Shown: positions 18,235 through 28,029, counted from the stretch's first letter. The stretch is DNA of 64,000 bases from Pseudomonadota bacterium (GCA_027623555.1 JAQBSZ010000001.1:62001-126000); one strand, 5' to 3'. Numbers and translations are program-made. The notes: a model not told the origin generated them from the letters alone.

Positions 18235-19209
18235 ATGAGTTCCAAGCAAATCCAATTTTATCCTTTTTACGACCCCCTCTGTGAAGATGGTGCCCTCCGC
18301 TATCCCAGCAAAATTGGCATTTCTGTTGGGTTTGGAGTTTTCTACTTAATACTTCAATATGTGTCCCTGCCCGATAAGATGGTATTTTTCCAGCAGTACT
18401 GCTGGATCCTTGGCGTAATCATCAGCACATCCTATTTGGCACTGTATATCGCCACCGATGTGTTCCGCCGTAGTCTGGTAACCATAAATGAATTTGCAGG
18501 CGACGCCAGGATGAGCGACCAGTTCGTCGAGACCTGGCTGAGTAATAAATGCTATTTGCTCTCAGGCATGGTCTGGGCAGCAGCAAACACAAGCTTCGGT
18601 CATTTGATGGGTGTGCCAGCAGAGTTTCACGAATCAGTATTCGCCTTAACTTCAATTTACATCGGATTCATCATGGCAGGGTTTTCCGCTGGAATGGGAC
18701 TGTGGGGAATCTTCGCGATCATCGTTTTATATCTGAAGTTTGCTCCTAGCCTGCAACACACATTGGACCCTAGCGACCCGGATGGAACCGGTGGCATCAA
18801 GAAGCTGGGTGATTCGCTCTGGTTCTTTGCCATGCTCACTTTCACGATCGGCGTGCTGATTTCGATATACATGTTTGGCGTGCAATGGGAGTTCATGTAC
18901 AAGGCCTATGTTCGAGCTATATTTCTGGTCTGGCTCGCCATGCCCTACCTGGTCGCAATATCAATTGTATTGATTCCAGGGTTGGCCGTGCGAAGACAGG
19001 TTAACCAGTACAAGAGCTATAAGTCCGACCAGCTGAAACAACAGAAAGCGCGGGCATACTCATCGTACAAGGAGTTTCACGAAGCCGATGACGATGAAAT
19101 CATCACCGCCAAGAAAGAACTGAATGATAAACTAATTCACATTCAGGAACAGATGGACAAACTCAGGACGATGCGTGACTCTCACATCGATAGCAAGAAC
19201 AAGGATTAA
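18235..19209 (+). CDS. Membrane protein of unknown function with C-terminal coiled coil
   Basis: I do not recognise this 324-residue protein. Hydrophobicity suggests about six or seven membrane segments between residues 28 and 260 (for example IGISVGFGVFYLILQYV, CYLLSGMVWAAA, IYIGFIMAGFSAGMGLWGIFAIIVLYL, FFAMLTFTIGVLISIYMFG and VWLAMPYLVAISIVLIPGLAV), followed by a charged 70-residue cytoplasmic tail that is probably a coiled coil (LNDKLIHIQEQMDKLRTMRD). The tail suggests oligomerisation or contact with a cytosolic partner. It stands alone between the exporter operon and convergent gcvP. The start ATG 18235 has only a weak ribosome site. Confidence 0.7.
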   Translation: MSSKQIQFYPFYDPLCEDGALRYPSKIGISVGFGVFYLILQYVSLPDKMVFFQQYCWILGVIISTSYLALYIATDVFRRSLVTINEFAGDARMSDQFVETWLSNKCYLLSGMVWAAANTSFGHLMGVPAEFHESVFALTSIYIGFIMAGFSAGMGLWGIFAIIVLYLKFAPSLQHTLDPSDPDGTGGIKKLGDSLWFFAMLTFTIGVLISIYMFGVQWEFMYKAYVRAIFLVWLAMPYLVAISIVLIPGLAVRRQVNQYKSYKSDQLKQQKARAYSSYKEFHEADDDEIITAKKELNDKLIHIQEQMDKLRTMRDSHIDSKNKD

Positions 19210-19248
19210 TAGCTTTCCTTTGTTCGGTCGTTCGAAAGACTTCAGGGG

Positions 19249-22215
19249 TTACTCGTAATTCTCCATTGCTGGACAGGCGCAGAACAAGTTTCTGTCTCCG
19301 TAGACATTGTCGATTCGATTTACCGTCGGCCAGTACTTGCTGTCCATATTGCCACCAAGTGGAAATGCAGCCTGCATTTTAGAGTAAGGTCGGTCCCAGC
19401 CATCATCTACTATGTCTCGCAATGTGTGTGGAGCATGCTTGAGCGGGTTATTTTTGGCATCCATATCTCCGGATTCTACCTGAGCGATCTCTTGTCGAAT
19501 CTGAATCATGGCATCGATGAATCGATCCAGTTCTTGCATGGACTCGCTTTCGGTTGGCTCGATCATGAGTGTGCCCGCAACAGGGAATGACATCGTAGGT
19601 GCATGAAATCCAAAATCCATGAGTCGCTTGGCCACGTCTTCCTCAGTTATACCCGATGAGTGTTTTAATGGGCGCATATCGATGATGCACTCGTGAGCCA
19701 CCATACCCTCTCGCCCCGTATACAGTACCGGGTAGTGCGGCGCTAACCGCACTGCCATGTAATTGGCATTAAGGATTGCGACCTGGGTTGCCTTCAATAA
19801 TCCAGTACCGCCCATCATGGCGATATACATCCAAGAAATTGGCAGGATGCCGCAACTTCCCCAGGGAGCAGCCGAGACGGCGCCGTTTCCGGCTTGTGGA
19901 CCGCTGATTGCAATGACTGGATGATCGGCCAGGTAGGGGGCCAGGTGTGACTTTACCCCAATGGGCCCCATGCCCGGACCACCTCCCCCGTGAGGGATAC
20001 AGAAGGTTTTATGCAAGTTGACATGGGCCACATCGGCACCGATCTCCGCTGGTTTGGCAACTCCAACTTGGGCATTGAGATTGGCGCCGTCCATATAAAC
20101 CTGGCCACCATTGTCGTGCATTATCTGGCATATGTCCTTTACTGCTTCCTCGTACACACCATGAGTAGAAGGATAGGTAATCATCAAAGCGGCGAGCTGA
20201 TCCCGGTTTGCTTCGGCCTTGGCCTGCAAATCGGCTACATCGATATTGCCATTGTCATCACAGGCAACGAGCACGACCTTCATGCCAATCATCTGAGCAC
20301 TGGCTGGGTTCGTGCCATGGGCAGAACTTGGAATCAGGCAGACATTTCTCTCACCACCTCCGTTGCTGTCCAGGTATTTTCTGATCGCCAGCAGTCCGGC
20401 GTATTCGCCCTGAGCGCCGGAATTTGGTTGCATGCTGATAGCATCGAAACCGGTTATCTCTGCCAGCATGTCTTCCAGTTCGGTGATCAACTGCTGGTAA
20501 CCAGTCATCTGGTCCAGAGGCGTAAACGGGTGAGGCCTGGCGAACTCCGGCCAGCTGATCGGAATCATCTCGGCAGCAGCATTCAGCTTCATTGTGCAGG
20601 AACCAAGCGGGATCATGGCGTGAGTCAGTGAAATGTCTTTGTTCTCGAGACGCTTGAGGTAACGCATCATCGCAGTTTCGCTGTGGTAGCTATTGAAAAT
20701 TGGGTGCTGCAGATAGGCACTTTGGCGTAGCAAATTATCAGGTATTGCACTGCCCAGTTCACCGCTGGTGATTTGGCCGTCAATTGTCATTACCGACAGT
20801 GATTCACTGCCAGTGCCCAGCAGGACTTGCCACAGTTGTTCAACATCATGTTCAGTCGTGCATTCATCGAGGCTGATTCCCAGCGTGCTGTGACTGGTCT
20901 GTCGATCTACTCGCAGGTTAACGCCAGCTCCATCAGCACGCTCGAGTATTGCGGCAGTCTGCTGCGGATTTAGAGATGCAGTGGATAGGGTAAGCGTATC
21001 GAAGTAGCTGCCATTGATTATTTCAATACCAACCTTTTGCAAACCAGTTGCCAGGATACTGGTGAGTCGATGAATGCGCGCGGCGATCCTCTGAATCCCT
21101 TTCGGACCATGGTACATTGCATAGAGGGCGGCTATATTCGCCAACAATACCTGTGCCGTGCAGATGTTGCTGTTGGCTTTTTCACGACGAATGTGTTGTT
21201 CGCGAGTTTGCAGCGCCATGCGGAAAGCCTGCTTCTCGCGTGCGTCCACCGACACGCCGATAATGCGTCCAGGCACCGCGCGCTTATACTCATCCTTGGT
21301 GGCAAAATAGGCGGCATGGGGTCCACCGTACCCCATGGGTACACCGAAGCGCTGAGTGCTGCCGGTAACCACATCCGCGCCCATCTCACCGGGTGGTTTC
21401 AACAATGCCAGGCTCATCAGGTCGGCAGCCACCACTGCGATTGCGTTATGTTCATGCAGCTTCTCAATATCTGGAGTCAGATCCCGCACTTCACCAAGCA
21501 TTGAGGGATACTGAAAGATTGCACCGAATAGTTCTTCTGCCTGCATGGCTGCAACATCACCAATCTCCAGTTCGAAGCCAAAGCATTCCGCGCGAGTCTT
21601 GATGACGTCTATGGTCTGAGGGAAACAATGTTCATCGACGAAGAACTTGTTGGCATCACGGTTCTTGCTGACGCGCTTTGCCAGGGCCATGGCTTCGGCA
21701 GCTGCCGTTGCCTCATCCAATAATGAGGCATTGGCCAGATCCATCGCCGTTAGATCCAGTGTCATCTGCTGAAAGTTCAGCAGGCACTCCAGCCGTCCCT
21801 GGGAAATCTCAGGTTGGTAGGGCGTGTAGGCAGTGTACCAGCCGGGGTTCTCCAGCACATTTCTCAGTATGACATTGGGTGTATGGGTATCGTAGTAACC
21901 CAGCCCGATGAAAGAACGCGTCGCTTTATTCTTGCTTGCCATTGACTTCAGTTTCGTCAGAGCAGCGTGCTCGGTAAGTGGGTCTGCCAGTGCCAGGGAT
22001 TTATTCAGGTGTATGGCTGCCGGCACAGTTTTTTCAATCAGTTGTGCCAGAGAAGTCAGTTCCAGCGCAGCGAGCATCTGGATGATCTCGGATGTTGTCG
22101 GACCGATATGGCGGTCGACAAATTCACCGTGATAGTGCAGCGCTTCCAGGGTGGGTGCAGCATCGTTTTGAGCTGTGCTGGTTGGCATAAGCGGAGCTTG
22201 TTTTTCAGCTTGCAT
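19249..22215 (-). CDS. gcvP: Glycine dehydrogenase (decarboxylating), P protein
   Basis: GcvP is the PLP-dependent P protein of the glycine cleavage system. It decarboxylates glycine and passes the aminomethyl group to the lipoyl arm of GcvH. The 988-residue single-chain form has both halves: [13 protein letters not shown] and [14 protein letters not shown] in the first, and [26 protein letters not shown] and the PLP-lysine site [23 protein letters not shown] in the second. It is slightly longer than usual (about 950) at the N-terminus, so a start a few codons later (ATG 22188) is possible. It is the last gene of gcvT-gcvH-gcvP; 141 bp separate it from gcvH. Confidence 0.97.
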   Translation of the reverse strand: MQAEKQAPLMPTSTAQNDAAPTLEALHYHGEFVDRHIGPTTSEIIQMLAALELTSLAQLIEKTVPAAIHLNKSLALADPLTEHAALTKLKSMASKNKATRSFIGLGYYDTHTPNVILRNVLENPGWYTAYTPYQPEISQGRLECLLNFQQMTLDLTAMDLANASLLDEATAAAEAMALAKRVSKNRDANKFFVDEHCFPQTIDVIKTRAECFGFELEIGDVAAMQAEELFGAIFQYPSMLGEVRDLTPDIEKLHEHNAIAVVAADLMSLALLKPPGEMGADVVTGSTQRFGVPMGYGGPHAAYFATKDEYKRAVPGRIIGVSVDAREKQAFRMALQTREQHIRREKANSNICTAQVLLANIAALYAMYHGPKGIQRIAARIHRLTSILATGLQKVGIEIINGSYFDTLTLSTASLNPQQTAAILERADGAGVNLRVDRQTSHSTLGISLDECTTEHDVEQLWQVLLGTGSESLSVMTIDGQITSGELGSAIPDNLLRQSAYLQHPIFNSYHSETAMMRYLKRLENKDISLTHAMIPLGSCTMKLNAAAEMIPISWPEFARPHPFTPLDQMTGYQQLITELEDMLAEITGFDAISMQPNSGAQGEYAGLLAIRKYLDSNGGGERNVCLIPSSAHGTNPASAQMIGMKVVLVACDDNGNIDVADLQAKAEANRDQLAALMITYPSTHGVYEEAVKDICQIMHDNGGQVYMDGANLNAQVGVAKPAEIGADVAHVNLHKTFCIPHGGGGPGMGPIGVKSHLAPYLADHPVIAISGPQAGNGAVSAAPWGSCGILPISWMYIAMMGGTGLLKATQVAILNANYMAVRLAPHYPVLYTGREGMVAHECIIDMRPLKHSSGITEEDVAKRLMDFGFHAPTMSFPVAGTLMIEPTESESMQELDRFIDAMIQIRQEIAQVESGDMDAKNNPLKHAPHTLRDIVDDGWDRPYSKMQAAFPLGGNMDSKYWPTVNRIDNVYGDRNLFCACPAMENYE

Positions 22216-22356
22216 GGGCTTCCTTCGTTAACTGCGTATTGACAATGATTGCTTCATTGCCGGAATTAGTTACCAACAAACAAAAACAGGATCTGGAATG
22301 TGATCCAAATCCTGGATTCTAACGAGTTTCTTCAGGCACTAATCGGTTTGCAGGAC

Positions 22357-22752
22357 CTATTCATCTTCGCAATGGTCGTAATAGGCGGCTGCATCCATCA
22401 AATCATCCAGCTCTAATTCTACATCCTCGCCAAGAGCCAATTTGTAGAACCAGCCATTTTCGTAGGGCGACGAGTTAACGGTTTCCGGGGCATCGATGAG
22501 GACTTCGTTCACGGCAATAATTTCACCAGAAACCGGGCTGTAGATGTCTGATGCGGCCTTGACAGATTCGACTACGGCCACTTCATCTTTTGCAATTACG
22601 CTGGTTCCCAGTTCAGGCAATTCGACGAAGACTATATCGCCGAGCGCATCCTGAGCGTGGTCACTTATCCCTATCGTGGCCACGCCGTCTTGATCGATGC
22701 GAATCCACTCATGGCTTGGTGCGTACTTTAAGTCGTCTGGAATATTTCTCAC
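22357..22752 (-). CDS. gcvH: Glycine cleavage system H protein
   Basis: A 131-residue lipoyl carrier protein that shuttles the aminomethyl group between P, T and L proteins. It begins [18 protein letters not shown], has [12 protein letters not shown] and the lipoylated lysine in [18 protein letters not shown], and then [14 protein letters not shown], all as expected. It lies 54 bp downstream of gcvT in the same operon. The acidic C-terminal YYDHCEDE is slightly longer than common. Confidence 0.97.
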   Translation of the reverse strand: MRNIPDDLKYAPSHEWIRIDQDGVATIGISDHAQDALGDIVFVELPELGTSVIAKDEVAVVESVKAASDIYSPVSGEIIAVNEVLIDAPETVNSSPYENGWFYKLALGEDVELELDDLMDAAAYYDHCEDE

Positions 22753-22806
22753 TCGATGATCCCCTTCCTGGTCCTTTACTTATTTTTCTGAGCCTGTTTT
22801 ATCGAG

Positions 22807-23892
22807 CTACTCGAAAACCTTTTTCCCGAAGCGGACAAAATTCGGCTTGACGATTCTAACTGGTGTTAGTGTGCCGCGCATATCCACCTGGCAGGACTTA
22901 CTGTTAACCGGAATTCTAGCTAATGCGATGGAATGCTTCAATGTGGGTGAGAAACTGCCGCTGGTGATGATGCCCTCGCCCTGATCGCTCAGTACAGTTT
23001 GTCCTTCTCGTAACACGCCGCGTTGTTCCAGCACCAGTCCAACCAATCGTGGAAGCTCACCAGCGGCCTGTAATTGCTGCGCGGCCTGCACGGCGGATTT
23101 CCCGATAAAATCCCGCGCGGTCGATTCCCAGGCGATGGTCTGCTCCATGTTGGCGGCCAATGGCGACACGGTTTCATCCATATCGTGGCCGTACAGGTTC
23201 ATGCCAGCTTCCAGTCGCAAGGTGTCCCGCGCCCCGAGTCCGACAGGTTTCACACCAGCAGCCAGAAGCTTGTCCCACAGGGCAGGGGCTTCTCTAGCGG
23301 GAAAGATCAGCTCTAGGCCTTTCTCTCCGGTGTATCCGGTGCGGGCGATAAACCAGCCATCCAGTTCGATGCCCCTGAAATTCCCGAGTTGCAGAATTGC
23401 TGAGGCATGCTCCGGCAATGCACGGCAAACCGTTTCAATCGATTCTGGTCCGTGTACCGCCAGGATTGCCAGATCAGGCTGCTCTCTAATGACCACACTG
23501 AATTCCTTGCTGTTCTCTGCCATCCAGTTAAGATCTTTCTCTCGCGTCGCGCAATTGACCACCACCCGGTAACCATCGACCAGGCGATAGACAATCAGAT
23601 CATCGATGACTCCGCCTTCGTGGTTGAGCATTGCACTGTATAGCGCGCGTCCTGGCTCATCCAGCCTGGCAACATCATTAGCAAGGAGATAGCGCAGAAA
23701 GACTTCTGCTTCATCACCGGAAACATCCACCACTGTCATGTGGGAGACATCGAATACGCCGGCAGCTGTGCGTACCTGGGTGTGTTCGGAGATCTGGGAA
23801 CCGTAATTGATGGGCATATCCCAGCCGGCAAAGTCCACCATCTTGGCACCGGCGTCGATATGTTTTTGATAAAGGGAGGTGTGTTTTCCCAA
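22807..23892 (-). CDS. gcvT: Glycine cleavage system T protein (aminomethyltransferase)
   Basis: GcvT transfers the methylene group from aminomethyl-GcvH to tetrahydrofolate and frees ammonia. The 361-residue protein has SLYQKHIDAGAKMVDFAGWDMPINYGSQI, FDVSHMTVVDVSG, the folate-binding RTGYTGEKGLEL and GLGARDTLRLEAGMNLYG. The start is TTG 23892: an in-frame TAG lies four codons upstream and no ATG gives a full-length N-terminus. No strong ribosome site is visible, so expression may be modest. A 14-bp hairpin CTACCTAGTGGTAG lies at 23936-23949 in the leader region; no tandem glycine riboswitch was seen. The likely regulator gcvR is at 46.6 kb. Confidence 0.95.
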   Translation of the reverse strand: MGKHTSLYQKHIDAGAKMVDFAGWDMPINYGSQISEHTQVRTAAGVFDVSHMTVVDVSGDEAEVFLRYLLANDVARLDEPGRALYSAMLNHEGGVIDDLIVYRLVDGYRVVVNCATREKDLNWMAENSKEFSVVIREQPDLAILAVHGPESIETVCRALPEHASAILQLGNFRGIELDGWFIARTGYTGEKGLELIFPAREAPALWDKLLAAGVKPVGLGARDTLRLEAGMNLYGHDMDETVSPLAANMEQTIAWESTARDFIGKSAVQAAQQLQAAGELPRLVGLVLEQRGVLREGQTVLSDQGEGIITSGSFSPTLKHSIALARIPVNSKSCQVDMRGTLTPVRIVKPNFVRFGKKVFE

Positions 23893-24072
23893 TTGAATTC
23901 GCTACTACAATGGCATGGTTAGAGAGGGCACCATTCTACCTAGTGGTAGTAATTATTTATAGCCATTTCAGGCAGGCACTCTGATTACGCAGGAGCAGGA
24001 AAGGCCGAGCGGCTGCGGGTTACATTACAGCAGCACGACTCGAGCCTTGCTAACGAATGCCAGTCAGAAGCC

Positions 24073-25737
24073 TTACCGGGCTGCCGATTTATCCAGTTGG
24101 TCTTCGAGTATTTCCAGCATCCCCTCGGTAGCAGCAGGATATTTCTCGAGTCGGCGCAGTGCCCGAATCGCAGACCTCTGTACCAGTTCGTCACTCGAGT
24201 CGCGATAGGCCTGCAACACGATGGCGACGGCACTCTCCTGCTCGGTATCTCCCAAAGCCCGGATAGTTGCTGATAGTACTTGTGCATCAGTGGCTCCGCT
24301 GAGAGCCCGCTGCAGTGCTTCTACTGCCTGTGCAGTTTCGGTATCACCGATGCCACTCAATGCAGCGAGCTGCCGCTGTTGGCTGGTACTGTTGAGGTAG
24401 ATGTGATCCAGTGCGGCGACTGCGATATTGTCTTCACGGTCGGCGATGCCTTCAATTGCGATGACCGCCAGTTCATCGTCATCGTTATCCAGTGCAACAT
24501 CAGTCAGGAAGGTAATGACTTCAGGCGACTCTACATCGGCAATCTGTTCCAGGATGAGTTGACGCTTAGGCCTATCCTGTCTGGACTGATAATTCTCAAA
24601 TAGAACAGCCAGAGCAGCTGCGCTGCCGATGTCCGCCAGCGAATCTGCAGCAGCAGAGATTAGTACCGGGTCTTCTTCTGTGGAAAGGATGTCGCGAAGC
24701 GCTGGCAGGGCTACCTCTTCATCCCAGTCTTCCATGTTGTCGAGAATCTCTGCTCTCACGCCAGACGGGTAGTCAGAACTACTGGCAATACTTCGCAACA
24801 ATTCTCTGTTCGTTTCATCATCTCTATCCAGCAGTACCAGAATTGCGCTGTTGCGGACCTCCTGGGATTCGTCGTTGTTGATGATGTCGGCCAGAGTGTT
24901 GGTAACCGCGTCTCCTTCAAAGTCTTCCAGCAACAGGATCAGGCGTCTGCGCATTTCGGGAACTTCACTACTACGCAATCGATCTAACAGGATTTCTTCC
25001 GCTCGTGCATTACGCCTCAGTGCGGCCATGACGGTGAGCAGCTCTTCGTCGGCCGAGCTCCGGCCAAGGCGTCTATTTTGCACGCGTCGTTGGGCATCGG
25101 CATAGACGCGCTGCATGTCTTCTCGCATGCGGAGGGCATTTTCCCGGATTTCCGCCACATTGATGTTCAGGTTCTCAAGGTTTCCGTCCAGGCTGGATAG
25201 ATCTGGAATTGCTGGTAAGGGCGGAATCTGGATGCCTGCATCCCGTATGCGCTGCATCTCTGCCTCGGCTCTCTGCATCGCCTGCTCGATGGTCACTGAC
25301 AGTCTTTCGGCGTTAAAATCAAACGCACCATCGCTGTCTTCAGCGGCATTGTCCAGCATCATGCGCAGATACTCGGGAAATCCGCGATCGGCCAGCCGGG
25401 AACCGAGCACCGCCAGTTTGGAGCGCGCATCGGCCATCCAACTACTGTCTGGATAGTTTTCCACGAATTGCTGATAGCAACTGAATTGCTCCTCTCGCCC
25501 GGTGCTTGCCTGTTCGACCGCATAGCAATTCCAGAATGCAGCATCGTCAGTCCAGGCACTGTCGGGAAAGTTTGACTGGAACTCGATGAAATGCGCCTGT
25601 GCCTCATTCCAGCGCTGTTCCAACACCAATCCATAACCTTCCCTGTAGTCAATACTATCCTGTTGCTGTGATGCTACCTGGGAACTAAACATTATCCAGG
25701 TAACGAATGTTAGTAATTGTAGACTGCACTGCTTCAT
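24073..25737 (-). CDS. Exported HEAT/TPR-repeat protein of an ECF-sigma operon
   Basis: A 554-residue protein with a signal peptide (LLTFVTWIMFSSQVASQ, cleavage near residue 24), then a TPR-like outer part with two NFPDSAW/NYPDSSW repeats, a helical linker rich in E and R, and from about residue 230 a row of HEAT-type repeats (RRNARAEEILLDRL, SQEVRNSAILVLLDRDDETN, LVQRSAIRALRRLEKYP). HEAT proteins are scaffolds for protein contacts. It begins 21 bp after the anti-sigma gene with a GAGAGG site, so it is the third gene of the sigma operon. I infer a periplasmic or envelope sensor/scaffold linked to that stress response; its partner is unknown. Confidence 0.8.
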   Translation of the reverse strand: MKQCSLQLLTFVTWIMFSSQVASQQQDSIDYREGYGLVLEQRWNEAQAHFIEFQSNFPDSAWTDDAAFWNCYAVEQASTGREEQFSCYQQFVENYPDSSWMADARSKLAVLGSRLADRGFPEYLRMMLDNAAEDSDGAFDFNAERLSVTIEQAMQRAEAEMQRIRDAGIQIPPLPAIPDLSSLDGNLENLNINVAEIRENALRMREDMQRVYADAQRRVQNRRLGRSSADEELLTVMAALRRNARAEEILLDRLRSSEVPEMRRRLILLLEDFEGDAVTNTLADIINNDESQEVRNSAILVLLDRDDETNRELLRSIASSSDYPSGVRAEILDNMEDWDEEVALPALRDILSTEEDPVLISAAADSLADIGSAAALAVLFENYQSRQDRPKRQLILEQIADVESPEVITFLTDVALDNDDDELAVIAIEGIADREDNIAVAALDHIYLNSTSQQRQLAALSGIGDTETAQAVEALQRALSGATDAQVLSATIRALGDTEQESAVAIVLQAYRDSSDELVQRSAIRALRRLEKYPAATEGMLEILEDQLDKSAAR

Positions 25738-25758
25738 CTTGTTGCCTCTCTGTGGAAA

Positions 25759-26508
25759 CTAAATAATCATTGCCTGATCTCTCATTTCCAATAATCTGAT
25801 TCTGAATAAAATACTGTTTTGCTCGAGAAACTGTTTTAGCAGCGCGACCCCCTCAATCATGTTTGATTCATCCAGGTTTGCTATCTGGAGTAGCAGGAAT
25901 TCTATATCCTTAAGCAGTTTGCGCTGTCCTGCATTGACACTTCCCTCACCAGTGGCACTCAACAGATTTGCTTCGAACGCCATGTTCCTGGCAAAGGCAT
26001 CAGGTACAGGAATAATCAGACCATTCGCTGATTCAGTATTGGCTACCTGCATCAACATGACCTGAGCTCTGTCGAGGTAGTTCATTAACTCAGGGCTAAA
26101 GCCTTCTGTTGACAGGAATTGGGACTGTGGGCTCGTATCGTCTAATGGTCGGGAAGAAACGGCGAAAAACACCAGGACACTGGCAGCGATTGCAGTAATT
26201 GCCGCTGCCCAGGGAGTCAGGCTGAACCTGGCAATTTCGCTGTATCTCTGTGCATCGATCCTGTCCAGTGCCGGTTCGATCCTGTTCCAGATGTCATCCA
26301 ATGAGACACGCTCAGGAATGTCATCGAAATCGGGGCCGTGCACCCCCGATTCCTGTAGCTGAGCTTGAGCTGCCCGCAGTTCCTGCTGTATGGCTTGGCA
26401 GTAAGCACAGCTGTGCAGATGCTGCTGCATTTGCAATTCCAAACTGTCGTCGATCTGCTCATAGAGCGCATCAGCCATCAGGTCTTGACAGGATTCGCAA
26501 CTCAACAC
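25759..26508 (-). CDS. Membrane-anchored anti-sigma factor with zinc finger
   Basis: A 249-residue protein with an N-terminal zinc anti-sigma domain: C4xxC7 and then H30xxxC34xxC37 in QQHLHSCAYC, the HXXXCXXC pattern that binds ECF sigma factors. One membrane segment follows (about residues 102-120, PWAAAITAIAASVLVFFAV), and the remaining 130 residues are predicted to be periplasmic. It starts at GTG 26508, well supported by GGAGG seven bases upstream. It sits 40 bp downstream of the sigma gene. It should hold the sigma factor inactive at the membrane until a signal releases it; the signal is unknown. Confidence 0.88.
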   Translation of the reverse strand: MLSCESCQDLMADALYEQIDDSLELQMQQHLHSCAYCQAIQQELRAAQAQLQESGVHGPDFDDIPERVSLDDIWNRIEPALDRIDAQRYSEIARFSLTPWAAAITAIAASVLVFFAVSSRPLDDTSPQSQFLSTEGFSPELMNYLDRAQVMLMQVANTESANGLIIPVPDAFARNMAFEANLLSATGEGSVNAGQRKLLKDIEFLLLQIANLDESNMIEGVALLKQFLEQNSILFRIRLLEMRDQAMII

Positions 26509-26548
26509 TTGTCTACCTCCGGCACATTCCTGGTGCTTGTATCAATAT

Positions 26549-27193
26549 TTATTCTCTGCAGCATCGTTCTCTCTCCTGCAAAGCTATGGAAGGAGTGCCG
26601 AGTTGAGCACGCATTTTCCTGATCGCTCTGAATAGTATGTTCTTTACTGTGCCTTCCGATCGATTCACGACCTGGGCGATTTCTCGCAACTTGAAATTTT
26701 GCATGTGCCGCAGCGTAAAGACTGTCTGCTCGAAATCGGTCAATGTGGCCATGGCGTGATTAATTTGCGTCTTTAGCCGCTGCGCTACTACGTCAGAATC
26801 ACTGTGAACCGCCGGGTGCTCATCGGCGGCTGTCTCTTCCTGAAGGGATTCTGAAGCCAGACGCAGAAGACGCGCTCGCTGTCTGTGCATATCGATAGCT
26901 GTCAGATAGGTGATGCGATGTAACCAGGTGGAAAGCCGGGACTGGCCCTTGAACTCAGGCAGTGCTCTGTACGCCTTGATAAAAGCTTCCTGCACAATAT
27001 CTTCGGCCAGCGCTGCATCCCCCATAACGCTGCGCGCCACCGTAAACATACGCTGCTTGTTCGTCTCAACAATGGTTCGAAAGGCATCCCGGTCGCCGCT
27101 GCTGGCCAGTTTCGCCAGGGCGCGATCAGCCTTCAGAGCCAGGGAATTCGGCTCCTTCGTAGTGCTGAATTGGTAAACATTGGATGTTCCCAT
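26549..27193 (-). CDS. RNA polymerase ECF sigma factor (RpoE-like)
   Basis: A 214-residue ECF sigma factor. Region 2 is seen in FRTIVETNKQRMFTVARSVMGDAALAEDIVQEAFIKAYRALPEFKGQSRLSTWLHRITYLTAID, which includes the DIVQE core-binding helix and the -10 recognition part. Region 4 is seen in MATLTDFEQTVFTLRHMQNFKLREIAQVVNRSEGTVKNILFRAIRKMRAQL, with a helix-turn-helix for -35 recognition. It heads the sigma, anti-sigma, HEAT operon. A possible autoregulatory ECF promoter lies 25-50 bp upstream. It is not the housekeeping rpoE-rseABC locus; the neighbours differ. Confidence 0.92.
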   Translation of the reverse strand: MGTSNVYQFSTTKEPNSLALKADRALAKLASSGDRDAFRTIVETNKQRMFTVARSVMGDAALAEDIVQEAFIKAYRALPEFKGQSRLSTWLHRITYLTAIDMHRQRARLLRLASESLQEETAADEHPAVHSDSDVVAQRLKTQINHAMATLTDFEQTVFTLRHMQNFKLREIAQVVNRSEGTVKNILFRAIRKMRAQLGTPSIALQERERCCRE

Positions 27194-27217
27194 TGAATTC
27201 CTGGCCTCTTTCTTATG

Positions 27218-27243
27218 AGACGATGGTAACTCGGAAAGGTTTG
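27218..27243 (-). promoter_or_regulatory. Candidate ECF-type promoter of the sigma operon
   Basis: Reading the minus strand, AAACCTTT (27243-27236) is followed by CGTCT (27222-27218), with about 15 bp between the AACC core and CGTCT. AAC-containing -35 and CGTC-type -10 elements at this distance are typical of ECF promoters. It lies 25 bp upstream of the sigma start codon, as expected for autoregulation. This is pattern matching by eye only. Confidence 0.4.
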
Positions 27244-27395
27244 CAGGAACTGGGTCTTGTATTGCCTCAGAATAGGCGTTAGCTACGAAGGGTCAGGGTC
27301 GCCAGGTAAAGCCAGGATTGGTGAAAGACGCGGATTGGAGTAATAACAAAGGATTACTGGATTCCGAGCATGAAAAGTTTCCCCGTATTGCACGC

Positions 27396-27427
27396 ATAAA
27401 AAAACAGGAAGCATCGCTGCTTCCTGC
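27396..27427 (-). terminator. Rho-independent terminator of the selenoprotein gene
   Basis: CAGGAAGCA and TGCTTCCTG form a perfect 9-bp stem (27405-27426) with a 4-base loop. On the minus strand it is followed by TTTTTTTAT. It lies 15 bp past the stop of the redoxin gene, so it ends that transcript before the sigma operon. Confidence 0.85.
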
Positions 27428-27441
27428 TTATTCGGTACGCC

Positions 27442-28029
27442 TTACAACCGAGCCGCAGCTTCCAGTACGTCCGCAAAGTCGGGTCGGATTCGATAACTTT
27501 CTTCAGCGAATTTGAACCTGATTACCCCGTCGGGACTGAGCAGGAAGATGCCGGGATGGGGCACGCCATAGGCGCGTGAATCTGGCTCATAGTCCTCGTT
27601 AAGAATGCCGAGCGCATTGACATGCGTGATGCCTTCATCGTGAAGCAGGGTAAACTCGATCCCCTGGTCTTCTTCCACTGTCTTCAGCATCTCGACTGAA
27701 TCATAGGTCATCGCAACAACAGTGATATCCATTGCTTCGAACTGGTCACTTATTTCTATCAGCTGCACGAGCTGAGCCTTACAGAAGGGTCACCAGTCGA
27801 AGGAACGGCTCAACATGAAGAGCATTCCTTTTTCCCCTTTCAAGTCATTGAACGAGCGCAGGGCTCCATTCTGATCCAGGGCCGAAATTTCAGGAATCGT
27901 AGCACCGACTGGAAAGTCAGGGGCCCAGTCATAATCCTGGGCAATCGACAACTGAAATACACTGGCCAGGATCAAGGCAAGCAATGACTTACCCAGCAAT
28001 CCAAAACGCACGTGGCGGTATAGGGTCAT
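27442..28029 (-). CDS. Exported AhpC/TSA-type redoxin, probable selenoprotein (in-frame TGA)
   Basis: A single 195-residue frame interrupted only by TGA at 27790-27792 (codon 80). Before it are a signal peptide (about 1-30, LLALILASVFQLSIAQ) and a redoxin N-terminus (APDFPVGATIPEISALDQNGALRSF, then MLFMLSRSFDW). After it the same frame continues PFCKAQLVQL, DITVVAMTYDS, EFTLLHDEG, GVPHPGIFLLSPDGVIRF. The joined motif W-TGA-PFC places the TGA exactly where thiol homologues have the first cysteine of CxxC, giving UxxC. Selenocysteine in such redoxins is known in marine bacteria. A SECIS-like hairpin follows. ATG 28029 has AGAGGAA upstream. No sel genes are in the window; a cysteine-to-stop mutation is the alternative. 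Confidence 0.82.
27759..27792 (-). promoter_or_regulatory. Candidate bacterial SECIS element with UGA codon
   Basis: Downstream of the UGA (27792-27790) the mRNA forms a perfect 6-bp stem UCAGCU / AGCUGA closing a 5-base loop CGUGC (27775-27759). The apical loop begins 20 bases after the UGA, and G is its second base, followed by U. This agrees with the bacterial SECIS rules as I remember them: a short upper stem within a few tens of bases and a G among the first two loop bases, read by SelB. The hairpin also encodes conserved-looking protein sequence, so chance cannot be excluded. Confidence 0.65.

Noticed and set aside
19990-20631. Long plus-strand frame opposite gcvP (213 codons)
   Set aside because: Antisense shadow of a highly conserved gene, with no family features.
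23893-24072. Glycine riboswitch upstream of gcvT
   Set aside because: No tandem aptamer motifs were found; only a 14-bp hairpin is present.
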